This document shows positions 35,775-44,145 of a DNA stretch of 50,450 nucleotides, piece after piece. Both the position numbers and the translations under genes were made by a program. The DNA lies in NCBI GenBank assembly GCA_020722685.1, contig DYKH01000011.1, positions 18,625 to 69,074 of the forward strand. Direction: 5' to 3'. How positions within the stretch are numbered: the first letter of the stretch is position 1; the number at the start of each line of letters is the position of its first letter. The notes beneath the pieces are model-generated. The model ran no database searches, was not told the origin of the DNA, and saw only the letters and a list, made by a program, of their open reading frames with translations. This DNA is from Caldithrix sp. Lineage in GTDB: Bacteria > KSB1 > UBA2214 > DYKH01.

Positions 35775-37088
35775 TCACTTGAGGCCGCTCTCCACCAGTC
35801 TCTTCACCTTCCGCAATCGTTTCAACGTCTGAATCACCGCCCGCACCGTGTGGTAACTGATCTTCCACTCGTGGCCGAGATAGTCCCATTTGATCCGTCC
35901 ATCTCTTTCCAGCAAAGCATACCACTCACCCACCTGGTGATTGATCATCCTGTTCCAAACAAAATTGAAAATGTTCTCGAATGCGTCCCAGTATTTTTGT
36001 TCCTTGAAAATGAGCACGGCGTCCAAAAAACCGGTGAGGGCTTCGGCTTGCTGCCAGAACTCTTTCAGCGTCTGCGTCGCCGGGCCGTCGTTGGGACCCT
36101 CGACGAAGATGCCGCCATATTCCCAATCCACGCCGTATTGATGCGCTTGATCGACCATTTTGCGGATGACCGGCTGATATGGCGTCAAGTCCTCGCCGAG
36201 AATATCCAGCGCCAATTTCAGCAGCCAGCACATTTCGATGTTGTGGCCGTAATTGGTGTTGTTGAGCGGGCGAGCGCCCTCGTCCGTATCTCGGTCCGAG
36301 CCCCAGACATCGCGGAAAAGAATGGCGGGCAGCGGATTGAAATTCCCGTCGAACTGGGCAATGCCGGTGCCGAATTGCGGGTGCAACATTTTCTCCACCA
36401 ACAGGCGAATGATCTGCTGCAGTTTTCTCTTATGGGAGGGAAGGCCCGTTAGCTCGAACAGCGTGGTGTAAGCTTCCATGAGGTGCATGTGCACATCCAG
36501 AGTCTTGCGGTCGCCGCCATAAACTCCACCCTCTTTGAGCGACCAATCGCGGTGGAACATCTCCCAGTAGCCGCCGGCGTGCACATCCGCAGCGCTGCGA
36601 TGGATAACATCAAAAGATTTTTCCGCGTATTCTTTCCCAAGCGGATCGCCCGAGGCAAGCGCGTATTCGGCCAGGGAGTAAACGCCAAAGCTCTGACCGT
36701 ACATGATTTTGCTATCCACCAGCACTTTCCCTTGCTGATCGGTGATCCAATACCATCCACCGTACTCTTTGTCCCAAAAATGCTCGATGGCAAAGTCAAC
36801 GCCCTGCTTGGCCGCCTGCAAACATCGGCCTTCTCCCAGTCCCGCCCGATGCGCGCTGGACATGGTGTAGACCATGCGCAATTGGCAGATCAGGGTCTTA
36901 TTGGTTTTGCCGGTGGGCTTGCCGTCGCGGTTAAAGTAGCTGAGAAAGCCGCCGTACTCTTTGTCAATGGAGTTGTCCAGCCAAAAAGGCAAAAGCTGGT
37001 TTTTGAGATAAGGATCGTACAGGTCGATGAATTTCTGCACCTCTTGGGCAGTCACTTGCAGCTTTGCATTCCTTTTCTCCGATATCAT
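35775..37088 (-). CDS. AGE-family epimerase (N-acylglucosamine / cellobiose 2-epimerase-like)
   Basis: ATG at 37088 has GAGG seven bases upstream, giving 437 residues. The open frame to 37115 is less likely. The (alpha/alpha)6 barrel shows family motifs: WYWITDQQGKVLVDSKIMYGQSFG, HMHLMEAYTTLFELTG with a catalytic His, YGHNIEMCWLL and the C-terminal EWKISYHTVRA. These resemble cellobiose 2-epimerase more than the GlcNAc enzyme, but the substrate is not decided by sequence. It is cytoplasmic and lies immediately upstream of the propeller/phosphoesterase gene, about 90 bases away, so they may be co-transcribed. Confidence 0.88.
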   Translation of the reverse strand: MISEKRNAKLQVTAQEVQKFIDLYDPYLKNQLLPFWLDNSIDKEYGGFLSYFNRDGKPTGKTNKTLICQLRMVYTMSSAHRAGLGEGRCLQAAKQGVDFAIEHFWDKEYGGWYWITDQQGKVLVDSKIMYGQSFGVYSLAEYALASGDPLGKEYAEKSFDVIHRSAADVHAGGYWEMFHRDWSLKEGGVYGGDRKTLDVHMHLMEAYTTLFELTGLPSHKRKLQQIIRLLVEKMLHPQFGTGIAQFDGNFNPLPAILFRDVWGSDRDTDEGARPLNNTNYGHNIEMCWLLKLALDILGEDLTPYQPVIRKMVDQAHQYGVDWEYGGIFVEGPNDGPATQTLKEFWQQAEALTGFLDAVLIFKEQKYWDAFENIFNFVWNRMINHQVGEWYALLERDGRIKWDYLGHEWKISYHTVRAVIQTLKRLRKVKRLVESGLK

Positions 37089-37179
37089 AACTACCTCATT
37101 GATTTGGCGAATCATTGTGTTTCATTTTAGCTTCCCAATAGAGAGAAGCCTTAGCCCCTTCCCACCGTTTTCCCACAAA

Positions 37180-37851
37180 TCATCCTTTCGGATAGCCCAC
37201 CGGAATGATATACAGTGCCTCTAATACCTGGGGCAGCTTCAGAACCTCCTTCACCTTCGCATCAGAAAAGGCGCCGATGGGAACCGCGCCGAGTCCTAAC
37301 GAAACGGCTTGCAACAAAATGTTCTGTCCAATGTGGCCCACCTCGAAATCCACGTAGCGTTGGGCGCGCTCGCCGTACTTCCGCGCTGTTCGGCTAACGT
37401 CGGCGCAAATGACAAAAACAGCCGGGGCGGAGGCAATGGAGCCTTGCCGCAATGCCGCTTCCGCCAGCTTGGCGCGCAAATCCTGTTGCACCACCGGCTC
37501 AAGGGAATGCGTCTTGACAAGGTAGTGGTGGAGAGCTTCCCCTGTGAGCAAATAGATCTCGATGGGAAACAGTGCACCGGCAGAAGGAGCGGTACGCCCG
37601 CCCCAGTCGCGAGTGACGCCTTGACCGGCCCAAAGAAGCTGGGAGATTTGTTCTATGGTCAAGGGAGTTGACGAAAACTCGCGCACCGAGTGCCGCTTGG
37701 CCAGCGCTTCCTCCAGTGACAGCTTGTTCTGTAAGCTTGGCTTGGGTAGCTGCACGACTTGTTCTTTGCCCATCGAATTCGTTTCCAATGATTGCGCCTC
37801 GCCGGAAAAAGTCGGAAATGAGCAAAACAGCAAAATCGGGAAAAGCCTCAT
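37180..37851 (-). CDS. SagB-type nitroreductase / dehydrogenase
   Basis: The 223-residue protein starts at ATG 37851 with GAGGAAGG upstream. A hydrophobic N-terminus (residues 2-15) suggests export. The FMN site RHSVREFS (Arg53, Ser55, Arg57), TAPSAGALFPIEIYLL and the second FMN loop GLGAVPIGAF match SagB/ThcOx-like nitroreductases. SagB enzymes in peptide clusters oxidise azolines, but stand-alone copies like this, with no precursor or cyclase gene nearby, have unknown substrates. A cytoplasmic location remains possible if the N-terminus is not a signal. Confidence 0.85.
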   Translation of the reverse strand: MRLFPILLFCSFPTFSGEAQSLETNSMGKEQVVQLPKPSLQNKLSLEEALAKRHSVREFSSTPLTIEQISQLLWAGQGVTRDWGGRTAPSAGALFPIEIYLLTGEALHHYLVKTHSLEPVVQQDLRAKLAEAALRQGSIASAPAVFVICADVSRTARKYGERAQRYVDFEVGHIGQNILLQAVSLGLGAVPIGAFSDAKVKEVLKLPQVLEALYIIPVGYPKG

Positions 37852-38011
37852 AATTCGACCTTCCTCATTCGAGTGTAGTCTTGTCCCTCTTCAGCAATTC
37901 ATCAGGCGAGTGAAATTTACAAAAAAAGAATCCAATCGCAAGGTATTTGCTGAGAATTTTTGCTGGACTGATGGATTGATTTTCACCCGCTGCCGGCGTG
38001 CAAAATAAACC

Positions 38012-38040
38012 TTGAAATTGAAATCCGACTTGCTTAATAT
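38012..38040 (+). promoter_or_regulatory. Sigma-70-type promoter of the metal-uptake operon
   Basis: TTGAAA (38012-38017) and TAATAT (38035-38040) are separated by exactly 17 bases. Transcription would begin about seven bases after the -10, which falls on the ATG of the small protein at 38047, implying a leaderless or near-leaderless message. Confidence 0.55.
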
Positions 38041-38046
38041 AACAAC

Positions 38047-38343
38047 ATGCACATGACTTCACTGAAATGGGCCAAAGTAGTTATCTCGTTGCTGGTGAGC
38101 ATTTATCTTTGCACCAGTATTGTGCCCATGATGCATCATCATAAGGACGGTCTCGATCACGATCGTTGCGCCCTCTGCTATTATTATCTGAGCTACCATT
38201 CTCAGGACTTACCCAGCCAATCGTCTGCCAGCGAATTTATATTTTTTCAGACCTTTTGTCTTTCAGAGTCCGTCGTCTATTGCAAAAATAATGTTTTTCG
38301 TGACGACCCCACCCGCGCGCCTCCTCAATTGCCATTCGCATAA
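38047..38343 (+). CDS. Small membrane protein with His/Cys motif (DUF2946-like)
   Basis: The 98-residue protein has one N-terminal helix (about 9-27), then MMHHHKDGLDHDRCALCYYY with a His cluster and a Cys-x-x-Cys pair (Cys41, Cys44), and ends with a TRAPP motif, a pattern seen in DUF2946-like small proteins near metal transport genes. It may be a metal-binding or chaperone-like protein in the periplasm. No Shine-Dalgarno lies before the ATG at 38047 or that at 38053; the promoter suggests a leaderless start. It leads the gene set for an outer-membrane barrel and ZnuA/ZnuB. Confidence 0.75.
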   Translation: MHMTSLKWAKVVISLLVSIYLCTSIVPMMHHHKDGLDHDRCALCYYYLSYHSQDLPSQSSASEFIFFQTFCLSESVVYCKNNVFRDDPTRAPPQLPFA

Positions 38344-38373
38344 TTCCATTTCCTCATCATTACTCATCCGATT

Positions 38374-38389
38374 ATTACTGTAAAGTAAT
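38374..38389. promoter_or_regulatory. Candidate operator palindrome before the barrel gene
   Basis: ATTACT-GTAA-AGTAAT is a symmetric AT-rich palindrome 100 bases before the outer-membrane barrel gene. It resembles in style, not sequence identity, operators of Fur/Zur-family regulators. It could also be a weak hairpin after the small gene. Confidence 0.3.
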
Positions 38390-38491
38390 GGCTATCTTTT
38401 CGTGCATTGGTTGCATTGAATGGAGGCCTATCTTTGTCTATCAAGTCGGTTTTGAGCCTCTATTTATAATTTTGCTGAGGAGAATAATCCT

Positions 38492-39775
38492 ATGAAGAAA
38501 TATCTTTGGTCATTGATCATGTTTACCCTTTCCTTATTTGTCATGTCAAGTCCGCATTCTGCATCCGCGCAGGAAGGCGATAGTAACATCAGCAATCCTT
38601 TTTCCCAAGCCAAATTTGTTCCCGATATTTCCTTAATCGTAGATTTTTCGGCGGTCGGGCGAAATATGAAAAATGAAAAATATGCAGACCTCGAAATCCC
38701 GGGACTCTTGCATGCACACAACCATGAGGAACATTCTGGCCCTAATGCAAAAAATGGCTTCAATTTCAATTACGCCGAACTGTCCCTTTATTCTGTTGTT
38801 GATCCCTATTTTGATCTCTTTGGCGTCTTTCATCTGCATCAGGAGCGTTTCGAGATCGAGGAAGCCTACATCACTACGAGAAGGCTCCCCTTGGGATTTA
38901 AAGTCAAGGCCGGAAAATTCCTGAGCAGCTTCGGCAGAATGAATGAACAGCATGCACATTACTGGGATTTTGCCAATGCGCCGCTTATCTATCGCGCCTT
39001 TTGGGGCGGTGAAGATCTCAATGAAACGGGCATGCGGCTAACCTGGCTGGCACCGACCTCTTTTTATCTCATGTTCGGGGGAGAGGTGCTTGCCGGTGAA
39101 AGCGAGACAAGCTTCGGCGCCAAAGGCTTTCAAGATGCCAGTGGTACCCATAAAATCGAAGACAGCAATGCTCCCAATCTTTATGTGGGATATGTTAAAG
39201 CATCTTTGGAAGCGAAAAAGTTGGTTGCGCTTTTTGGTGGCTCAATTGGCCATGGGAAAACCAGGAAGAACGAAGGAGTCGATCAAAGTCTTGCTGAAAA
39301 TCCGCAGGGCTTTGGCGAGTATGGCAACACCTCCCTATTCGGCGGCGATCTCACGTTGAAATACTTGCTCGGCTCGTATCGTTATCTCTCGCTTCAGACC
39401 GAATATCTCTATAGAACCATGGCTGGAGATCGCTATGATAACACCGGAGGGATAAGAAGTCTGGATAAAAAGCAATCCGGGTTGTATTCACAATTAGTTT
39501 ACAGGATGTCACAATGCTGGCGGGCCGGCCTGCGCTATGATTTGCTGCGGAAAAACATGATCACCACTGGTGGCATGCTGGCAAATCTCCCCGAAAATCG
39601 GCCTCGTTACACAGCTATGCTGGAGTATAATCCGACCGAGTTTTCCCGGATACGGCTTCAGTATAGTCATGACCGCTCCGGCTATCTTGATGAAGGAGCA
39701 TCCCAAAAAGTGAATAACGAACTGATTCTCCAGTTCAACATAACCATTGGCGCTCATGGCGCACACCCATTTTAA
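38492..39775 (+). CDS. Outer-membrane beta-barrel protein of the metal-uptake operon
   Basis: ATG at 38492 follows GAGGAGAA. The 427-residue protein has a signal peptide ending ASA (residue 26). A His-rich loop, HAHNHEEH (residues 74-81), is near the N-terminus. The rest shows alternating aromatic/hydrophobic strands (FNFNYAELSLYS, FKVKAGKFLSSFGR, YTAMLEYNP) and a barrel ending in Phe. It resembles outer-membrane proteins found beside zinc ABC importers. It probably lets metal or metal-chelate across the outer membrane, with the His loop collecting ions. It has no TonB box or plug that I can see, so porin-like entry is likely. It is followed directly by znuA. Confidence 0.8.
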   Translation: MKKYLWSLIMFTLSLFVMSSPHSASAQEGDSNISNPFSQAKFVPDISLIVDFSAVGRNMKNEKYADLEIPGLLHAHNHEEHSGPNAKNGFNFNYAELSLYSVVDPYFDLFGVFHLHQERFEIEEAYITTRRLPLGFKVKAGKFLSSFGRMNEQHAHYWDFANAPLIYRAFWGGEDLNETGMRLTWLAPTSFYLMFGGEVLAGESETSFGAKGFQDASGTHKIEDSNAPNLYVGYVKASLEAKKLVALFGGSIGHGKTRKNEGVDQSLAENPQGFGEYGNTSLFGGDLTLKYLLGSYRYLSLQTEYLYRTMAGDRYDNTGGIRSLDKKQSGLYSQLVYRMSQCWRAGLRYDLLRKNMITTGGMLANLPENRPRYTAMLEYNPTEFSRIRLQYSHDRSGYLDEGASQKVNNELILQFNITIGAHGAHPF

Positions 39776-39794
39776 TGAGAAGAGAGGTGCAACA

Positions 39795-40688
39795 ATGAAA
39801 AGACTAATGCTTTCAATCTTGCTATCATTTATTTCACTACCCCTATTTGCCGAAAAGCTTCAAGTAGCTACTACCTATCCCTACATTGCGAGCATCGTGC
39901 AGCAGGTTGGCGGGGACAGAGTCAATGTACATGCGCTGGCGGATGGTGATTGGGACCCTCATGTGGTTGTGCCCAAACCATCGTATATCGCCAAGCTCAG
40001 AGCGGCTGATTTGCTTATTATGAGCGGCGCTCAACTGGAAATCGGCTGGCTGCCGCCTTTGATGAATCAGGCAAACAACCCTAAAGTCAACGTGGGTTCT
40101 CTAGGACTGCTTGACTTGTCGCGGTCCGTGCAATTGATTGAGGTACCGACAGGCGTTTCGCGCGCTCAGGGAGATATTCATCCTGAAGGCAATCCTCATT
40201 TCTATCTCGATCCGTATAATATCCCTCTTCTTTCCAAAGCGATTGCCGACCGGCTTGCTGAGCTGGACCCGGCGGCGGCAAGCGACTACCAAAACAACAA
40301 TAAAGCTTTCATGGAAAAATGGAACGGCAAGCTCGCAGAGTGGAGTGAAAAGCTTGAAAAAGTGAAAGGGACAACGGTCATCGAATATCATAAAAATTAT
40401 GATTATTTTCTCCGCCGTTATGATATAAAGCTGCTTGGCACCGTAGAAACGCTGCCCGGCATACCTCCTACCTCGAAGCACATTGCATCGCTGGAAAAAA
40501 TGATTACCTCCGCATCCGTGCGCTTCATCTTACAGGATGTCTATCATCCTGACGATGCAGCGAAGCTCCTCGCCAAAAAGTACAGCATCACGCTCATCAA
40601 GATTCCTCACGATGTGGATGCAGTGGCCGAGGCAAAAGACATTTTCTCTCTCTTTGACGAAATCACCCGGAGGTTAACGGATGAATGA
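39795..40688 (+). CDS. znuA: Metal (zinc/manganese) ABC substrate-binding protein, ZnuA-like
   Basis: ATG at 39795 follows GAGAGGTG; the frame opens further upstream but the signal peptide (MKRLMLSILLSFISLPLFA) starts here. The 297-residue cluster 9 protein has metal ligands expected at His56 (WDPHVV), His135 (NPHFYLDP), His199 (EYHKNYDYF) and an acidic residue in LQDVYHPDDAA near 250. The long His-rich loop of many ZnuA proteins is absent, so zinc versus manganese is undecided. It overlaps the permease gene by eight bases. Confidence 0.92.
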   Translation: MKRLMLSILLSFISLPLFAEKLQVATTYPYIASIVQQVGGDRVNVHALADGDWDPHVVVPKPSYIAKLRAADLLIMSGAQLEIGWLPPLMNQANNPKVNVGSLGLLDLSRSVQLIEVPTGVSRAQGDIHPEGNPHFYLDPYNIPLLSKAIADRLAELDPAAASDYQNNNKAFMEKWNGKLAEWSEKLEKVKGTTVIEYHKNYDYFLRRYDIKLLGTVETLPGIPPTSKHIASLEKMITSASVRFILQDVYHPDDAAKLLAKKYSITLIKIPHDVDAVAEAKDIFSLFDEITRRLTDE

Positions 40689-41448
40689 CATACTCCTGTC
40701 GGCGTTTTTTCTGTCAATCGTCCTACTCGGAATTCATTCTTATTTCGGGTTAGAGATCATTCGGCGGGGCATTATTTTCACCGACCTTGCTATTGGACAA
40801 ATGGCGGCGTTCGGCGCCGCCTTGTCCATATTATTTTTCCACGGAGAATACCTTTATCCCATCTCTCTCCTTTTTGCTTTGCTTGGCGGCTATAGCATCA
40901 GTTTGATTTCGCGGCGGGAGAAAAATCCCGAGCCATTTATCGGCCTCATGTACGCCTTTGGCATCGCTGGCGTTTATATCCTCCTGTCCAAATCCTCTCA
41001 TGGCATGGAGACTTTTCAAAAGCTGATGGCCGCCGACATTCTTTTCACCCCATTGCGGGAAATAGTTAAAACCGCTGTCCTTTATACGGCACTGGGATCA
41101 TTTATCTTTTACTTTCACCGCAAAACGACCGGCTTTATTCGGGACGTGCTTTTTTTCATCACCTTTGCGGCCACGGTGACCAGTTCCGTTAAACTCGCCG
41201 GCGTGCTCATCGTGTTCGCTCTGTTGTTGGCACCAGCACTCATTGCTACCATTATGGGCAAGGGTATTCCACTTATCACTGCGTGGATCATCGGAACCAT
41301 TCTTAATATCATTGCTATCATGGTCTCGTATCGCTTCGATTTCCCGACGGGATACACGATTGTTTTTTTCCATTCTCTGGCAGCGCTTTCAGTAAGCATG
41401 TTGCCTATTAAAGGTGTACTCGGATTGAAAGATAGGGAGAATAGTTGA
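40681..41448 (+). CDS. znuB: Metal ABC transporter permease, ZnuB-like
   Basis: The 255-residue protein has eight or so hydrophobic helices typical of the ABC-3 family, with a short cytoplasmic loop YSISLISRREKN. ATG at 40681 overlaps the end of znuA in ATGAATGA, indicating translational coupling. It would form the membrane channel for zinc or manganese import. No ATPase gene follows: downstream is a broken sigma-54 activator. The energising subunit must be encoded elsewhere or is lost. Confidence 0.92.
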   Translation: MNDILLSAFFLSIVLLGIHSYFGLEIIRRGIIFTDLAIGQMAAFGAALSILFFHGEYLYPISLLFALLGGYSISLISRREKNPEPFIGLMYAFGIAGVYILLSKSSHGMETFQKLMAADILFTPLREIVKTAVLYTALGSFIFYFHRKTTGFIRDVLFFITFAATVTSSVKLAGVLIVFALLLAPALIATIMGKGIPLITAWIIGTILNIIAIMVSYRFDFPTGYTIVFFHSLAALSVSMLPIKGVLGLKDRENS

Positions 41449-41475
41449 TTTTCACTTATGTTCATATTATAATAA

Positions 41476-42841
41476 ATGGCGGTCGGGCAATTTTTTGCGA
41501 TACAGATGAAATTCAAAGAAAAAATGTATTCAGACGCACTTGAAAGAAATACTGTTTTAGAAAGCATCTCCGACGGCGTCTTTACCATCGATTTAAAATG
41601 CCGCATCACCTCGTTCAACCTGGCTGCGGAGGAGATCACCGGGGGTCTCCCGCAAGGAAACCATAGGCCGGAATTGCTATGAAGTATTTCGTTCGAGCAT
41701 GTGCGAATCCGAATGAGCGCTGCGACAGACGATGAAAACCGGCAAGCCAATCATTGGCAAGGCCGGTTTCATCATCGATGCGGACGGTAACCGCATCCCC
41801 ATCAGCGTCTCCACGGCAGTGCTTGGCGATGCCGAAAGGCAGATCATCGGCGGGGCAGAGACGTTCCCCGATCTGAGTGAAGTGGAAGAGCTGCGTCAGG
41901 AACTGGAAGGTCGTTTCTCCGTCGGTGATCTGGTCAGTCGAAGCCCGCTGATGCAGAAAATATTCCGGGCGCTGCCTGTCATCGCGGCCAGTTCCTGCGC
42001 GGTGCTGATTCTTGGAGAGACCGGCACCAGCAAAGAATTAATGGCGCGCACGATTCATTCGTTAAGCTCGCGGCAGAAAGGTCCGTTCATTGCGATCAAT
42101 TGCGGTGCTCCGCCGGAATCTGCTGGAATCCGAGCTGTTTGGCTACAAGGCCCGAACCTTTACAGGCGCCAACAAGGACAAGCCTGAGCATTTTGCCTTA
42201 GCCAGAGGGGGGACGCTGTTTCTGGATGAAATTGGCGACATGAGCCCGGCGCTTCAGGTGCGGCTGTTGCGCATGCTGCAAGATCGCACCTATGAGCCTC
42301 TGGGCGCTACCCGTTCAGAGACCGCTGACCTCAGAATTATCGTCGCTACCAACAAAGACTTGGCTGAGGCGATGCGCAAGGGGAGCTTTCGCGATGGCCT
42401 TTACTACCGTGTGAACGTAGCCCGCCTCACGCTACTGCCTCTGCGCCAGCGCAAGGAGGACATTCCCCTTGTAGCTGAACAGTTCATCGATCGGTTCAAC
42501 CGATTGCAGCGGAAATCCATACAAAGATTCACCACCGAGGCGCTGTCTTTGCTCATGGCCTCTCATTGGCCTGGCAATGTGCGCGAATTGGAAAATGTCG
42601 TCGACCGCGCCCTCATCCTCTGTCATAAAGGCTTGATTGGCATTGGGCATCTGCCGGAGGAATTGACCGCTCATGGGGCTCTGGGATTCCTTCCAGCCGC
42701 GATATAGGAACCGCTCGCGATTTGTCAGAAGCACAAGCCATTCAATCCGCCTCGGAGCGAAACGCCCACAATCGCTTGGCAGCGGCAAAAGAATTGGGCA
42801 TCCAGAAAAGCACCTTATTCCAGAAAATAAAAAAACTGTGA
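41476..42841 (+). pseudogene. Sigma-54-dependent activator, broken by frameshifts and a stop
   Basis: Reading in three frames recovers an entire enhancer-binding protein. A PAS domain (NTVLESISDGVFTIDLKCR) shifts frame near 41.65 kb. The continued PAS (CYEVFRSSMCESE) is cut by TGA at 41714-41716. The AAA+ domain has Walker A LGETGTSKE, where the usual GETGTGKE has Gly changed to Ser, and shifts frame near 42.12 kb. Then come [15 protein letters not shown], Walker B LFLDEIGD and [13 protein letters not shown] last shift near 42.70 kb leads to a Fis-type helix-turn-helix (AAAKELGIQKSTLFQKIKK) ending at 42841. The gene cannot make the full protein unless these are sequencing errors. It once probably regulated a neighbouring operon. 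Confidence 0.88.
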
Positions 42842-42926
42842 ATTGCCATCAGCGAGCAAGATGGCCGTAGCCGGCTAAGGATGGCAAAGAATGGTCTCGG
42901 CTCACAAGTTGGTTCCGATCCCCTCT

Positions 42927-43700
42927 CTATCCCTTTTCCCGTAGAGCGGAGAAATACTCCCGCAGTTTGCTTCTGGCAGCGACATAGTCGCTGGCGTAGA
43001 GGATCAGGTTCAATCCCATCTCCATCCATTTCTTCACTTGGTCAACACTCCACCAGGCATGAATACCGGCGCCGATGCCATGCGAGCGGGCGATAACGAC
43101 GATTTGCTCGACGGCCTGGAGAAATTCGGGGTGATCGTATTGTTGCGGAATTCCCATATTGATCGACAAGTCGTGCGGGCCGATCAGCACCGCATCCAAA
43201 CCTGGCACGGAAACGAGCCGCTCCAGATTCTCGATAGCCGTCACGCTCTCGATGTTGATGATAGCTATCCTTCCCTGATTGCGCGCATCCAAATGCGCTT
43301 TGGTTTTGCCGGGCCAAACACCATCGCGCATGGCCGTTTGCAGCACTTGGCCTTTTAACGGAGAGTATCTCACCGCGCCGACCAAATCCGTCACCTGTTC
43401 GACGGATTCGACGTAGGGGGCGGTGACGCCGGCCGCGCCGCCATCCAATGCCATGCAGGCAAGAATGGGGTCCGGCTTGGGAATGCGCACGAGCGGCACA
43501 ATGCCGAGGGATGAGTACATCCGGCACAGCGTCGCCGCCTGTTGTCGGGTGAAAGGGTGATGCTCGGTGTCGATGAACACAAAGTCGATTCCCACTTCAG
43601 CGATGATATGCGGCCACGAAGGCGCGGCATGGCTTACCGAGGTGCCGAAAACGCGCTCGCCGTTATGCAGCCTGTTTCTAAGTTCACTTCCTGTCATCAT
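42927..43700 (-). CDS. HpcH/HpaI aldolase / citrate lyase family protein
   Basis: The 257-residue class II aldolase-type barrel starts at 43700 with GAGG upstream. Motifs include IDTEHHPF (Glu46, His47 region), the substrate Arg in PLVRIPKPD, GAAGVTAPYVES and INIESVTAIENL with metal-binding Glu, followed by IGPHDLS. These enzymes cleave 4-hydroxy-2-keto acids such as 2-keto-3-deoxy sugar acids to pyruvate and an aldehyde, using a divalent metal. The length is normal. It stands alone after the broken activator on the other strand and may serve sugar-acid catabolism. Confidence 0.9.
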   Translation of the reverse strand: MMTGSELRNRLHNGERVFGTSVSHAAPSWPHIIAEVGIDFVFIDTEHHPFTRQQAATLCRMYSSLGIVPLVRIPKPDPILACMALDGGAAGVTAPYVESVEQVTDLVGAVRYSPLKGQVLQTAMRDGVWPGKTKAHLDARNQGRIAIINIESVTAIENLERLVSVPGLDAVLIGPHDLSINMGIPQQYDHPEFLQAVEQIVVIARSHGIGAGIHAWWSVDQVKKWMEMGLNLILYASDYVAARSKLREYFSALREKG

Positions 43701-44145
43701 TGTTCCTCAGAAAGTCATACGCATGACGAATAAACCGGATTTCAAGAGGCATCTGATCAACGAAAAGCTACTATAATATTACGCATCAAATATTGTTCTT
43801 TTGGCAAGATTTTGTGGGACAAGATGGCATCTTGTCCTACCGTCAAATGCACATTTGGTGCGCTATGAAATCGAAATGAAAATGCGAATCCATGTTCTTG
43901 CCTAAACGCGGAGGGGCAGAGATCGCTGAGGGTCGCAAAGGAAAACACAAGTAGAGACGCACGGCCGTGCGTCTCTACTTGTCTCTGCGTCCCCGGCGCC
44001 ACGGCGTTTGATTATTTCCTCAAAGACAAACGCAAAATGCTCATACCCGTATCTCTCAACTTTGTGCGCGTCTGCGGGTCGACTGGTCATTCATATTATC
44101 CATTCTTGCTCATTGATTGACCTGCGTCCGAGCGCCTCCTATGAC
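43701..44145. other. Intergenic stretch containing two palindromes
   Basis: No gene is found in these 445 bases. GGACAAGATG-G-CATCTTGTCC (43817-43837) is a near-continuous palindrome whose core resembles the repeat at 8.3 kb. A longer perfect palindrome follows at 43947-43982. Divergent or terminating signals for the flanking minus-strand genes may be here, but none is clear. Confidence 0.6.
43947..43982. repeat. Perfect 36-bp palindrome
   Basis: Two 18-base halves (ACAAGTAGAGACGCACGG and its exact complement) meet with no spacer. The core GTAGAGACGCACGG-CCGTGCGTCTCTAC is a type of small palindromic repeat I recall from several unrelated bacterial groups. After it, on the minus strand, comes GTTTTCC, so it may also end transcription of the glycosidase gene. 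Confidence 0.9.

Noticed and set aside
37180..37851. SagB as part of a thiazole/oxazole-modified peptide cluster
   Set aside because: No precursor peptide, cyclase (YcaO) or exporter gene lies nearby.
41714..41716. TGA as a selenocysteine codon in the PAS domain of the sigma-54 activator
   Set aside because: Three frameshifts in the same gene make decay the simpler explanation and no SECIS-like hairpin was identified after the codon.
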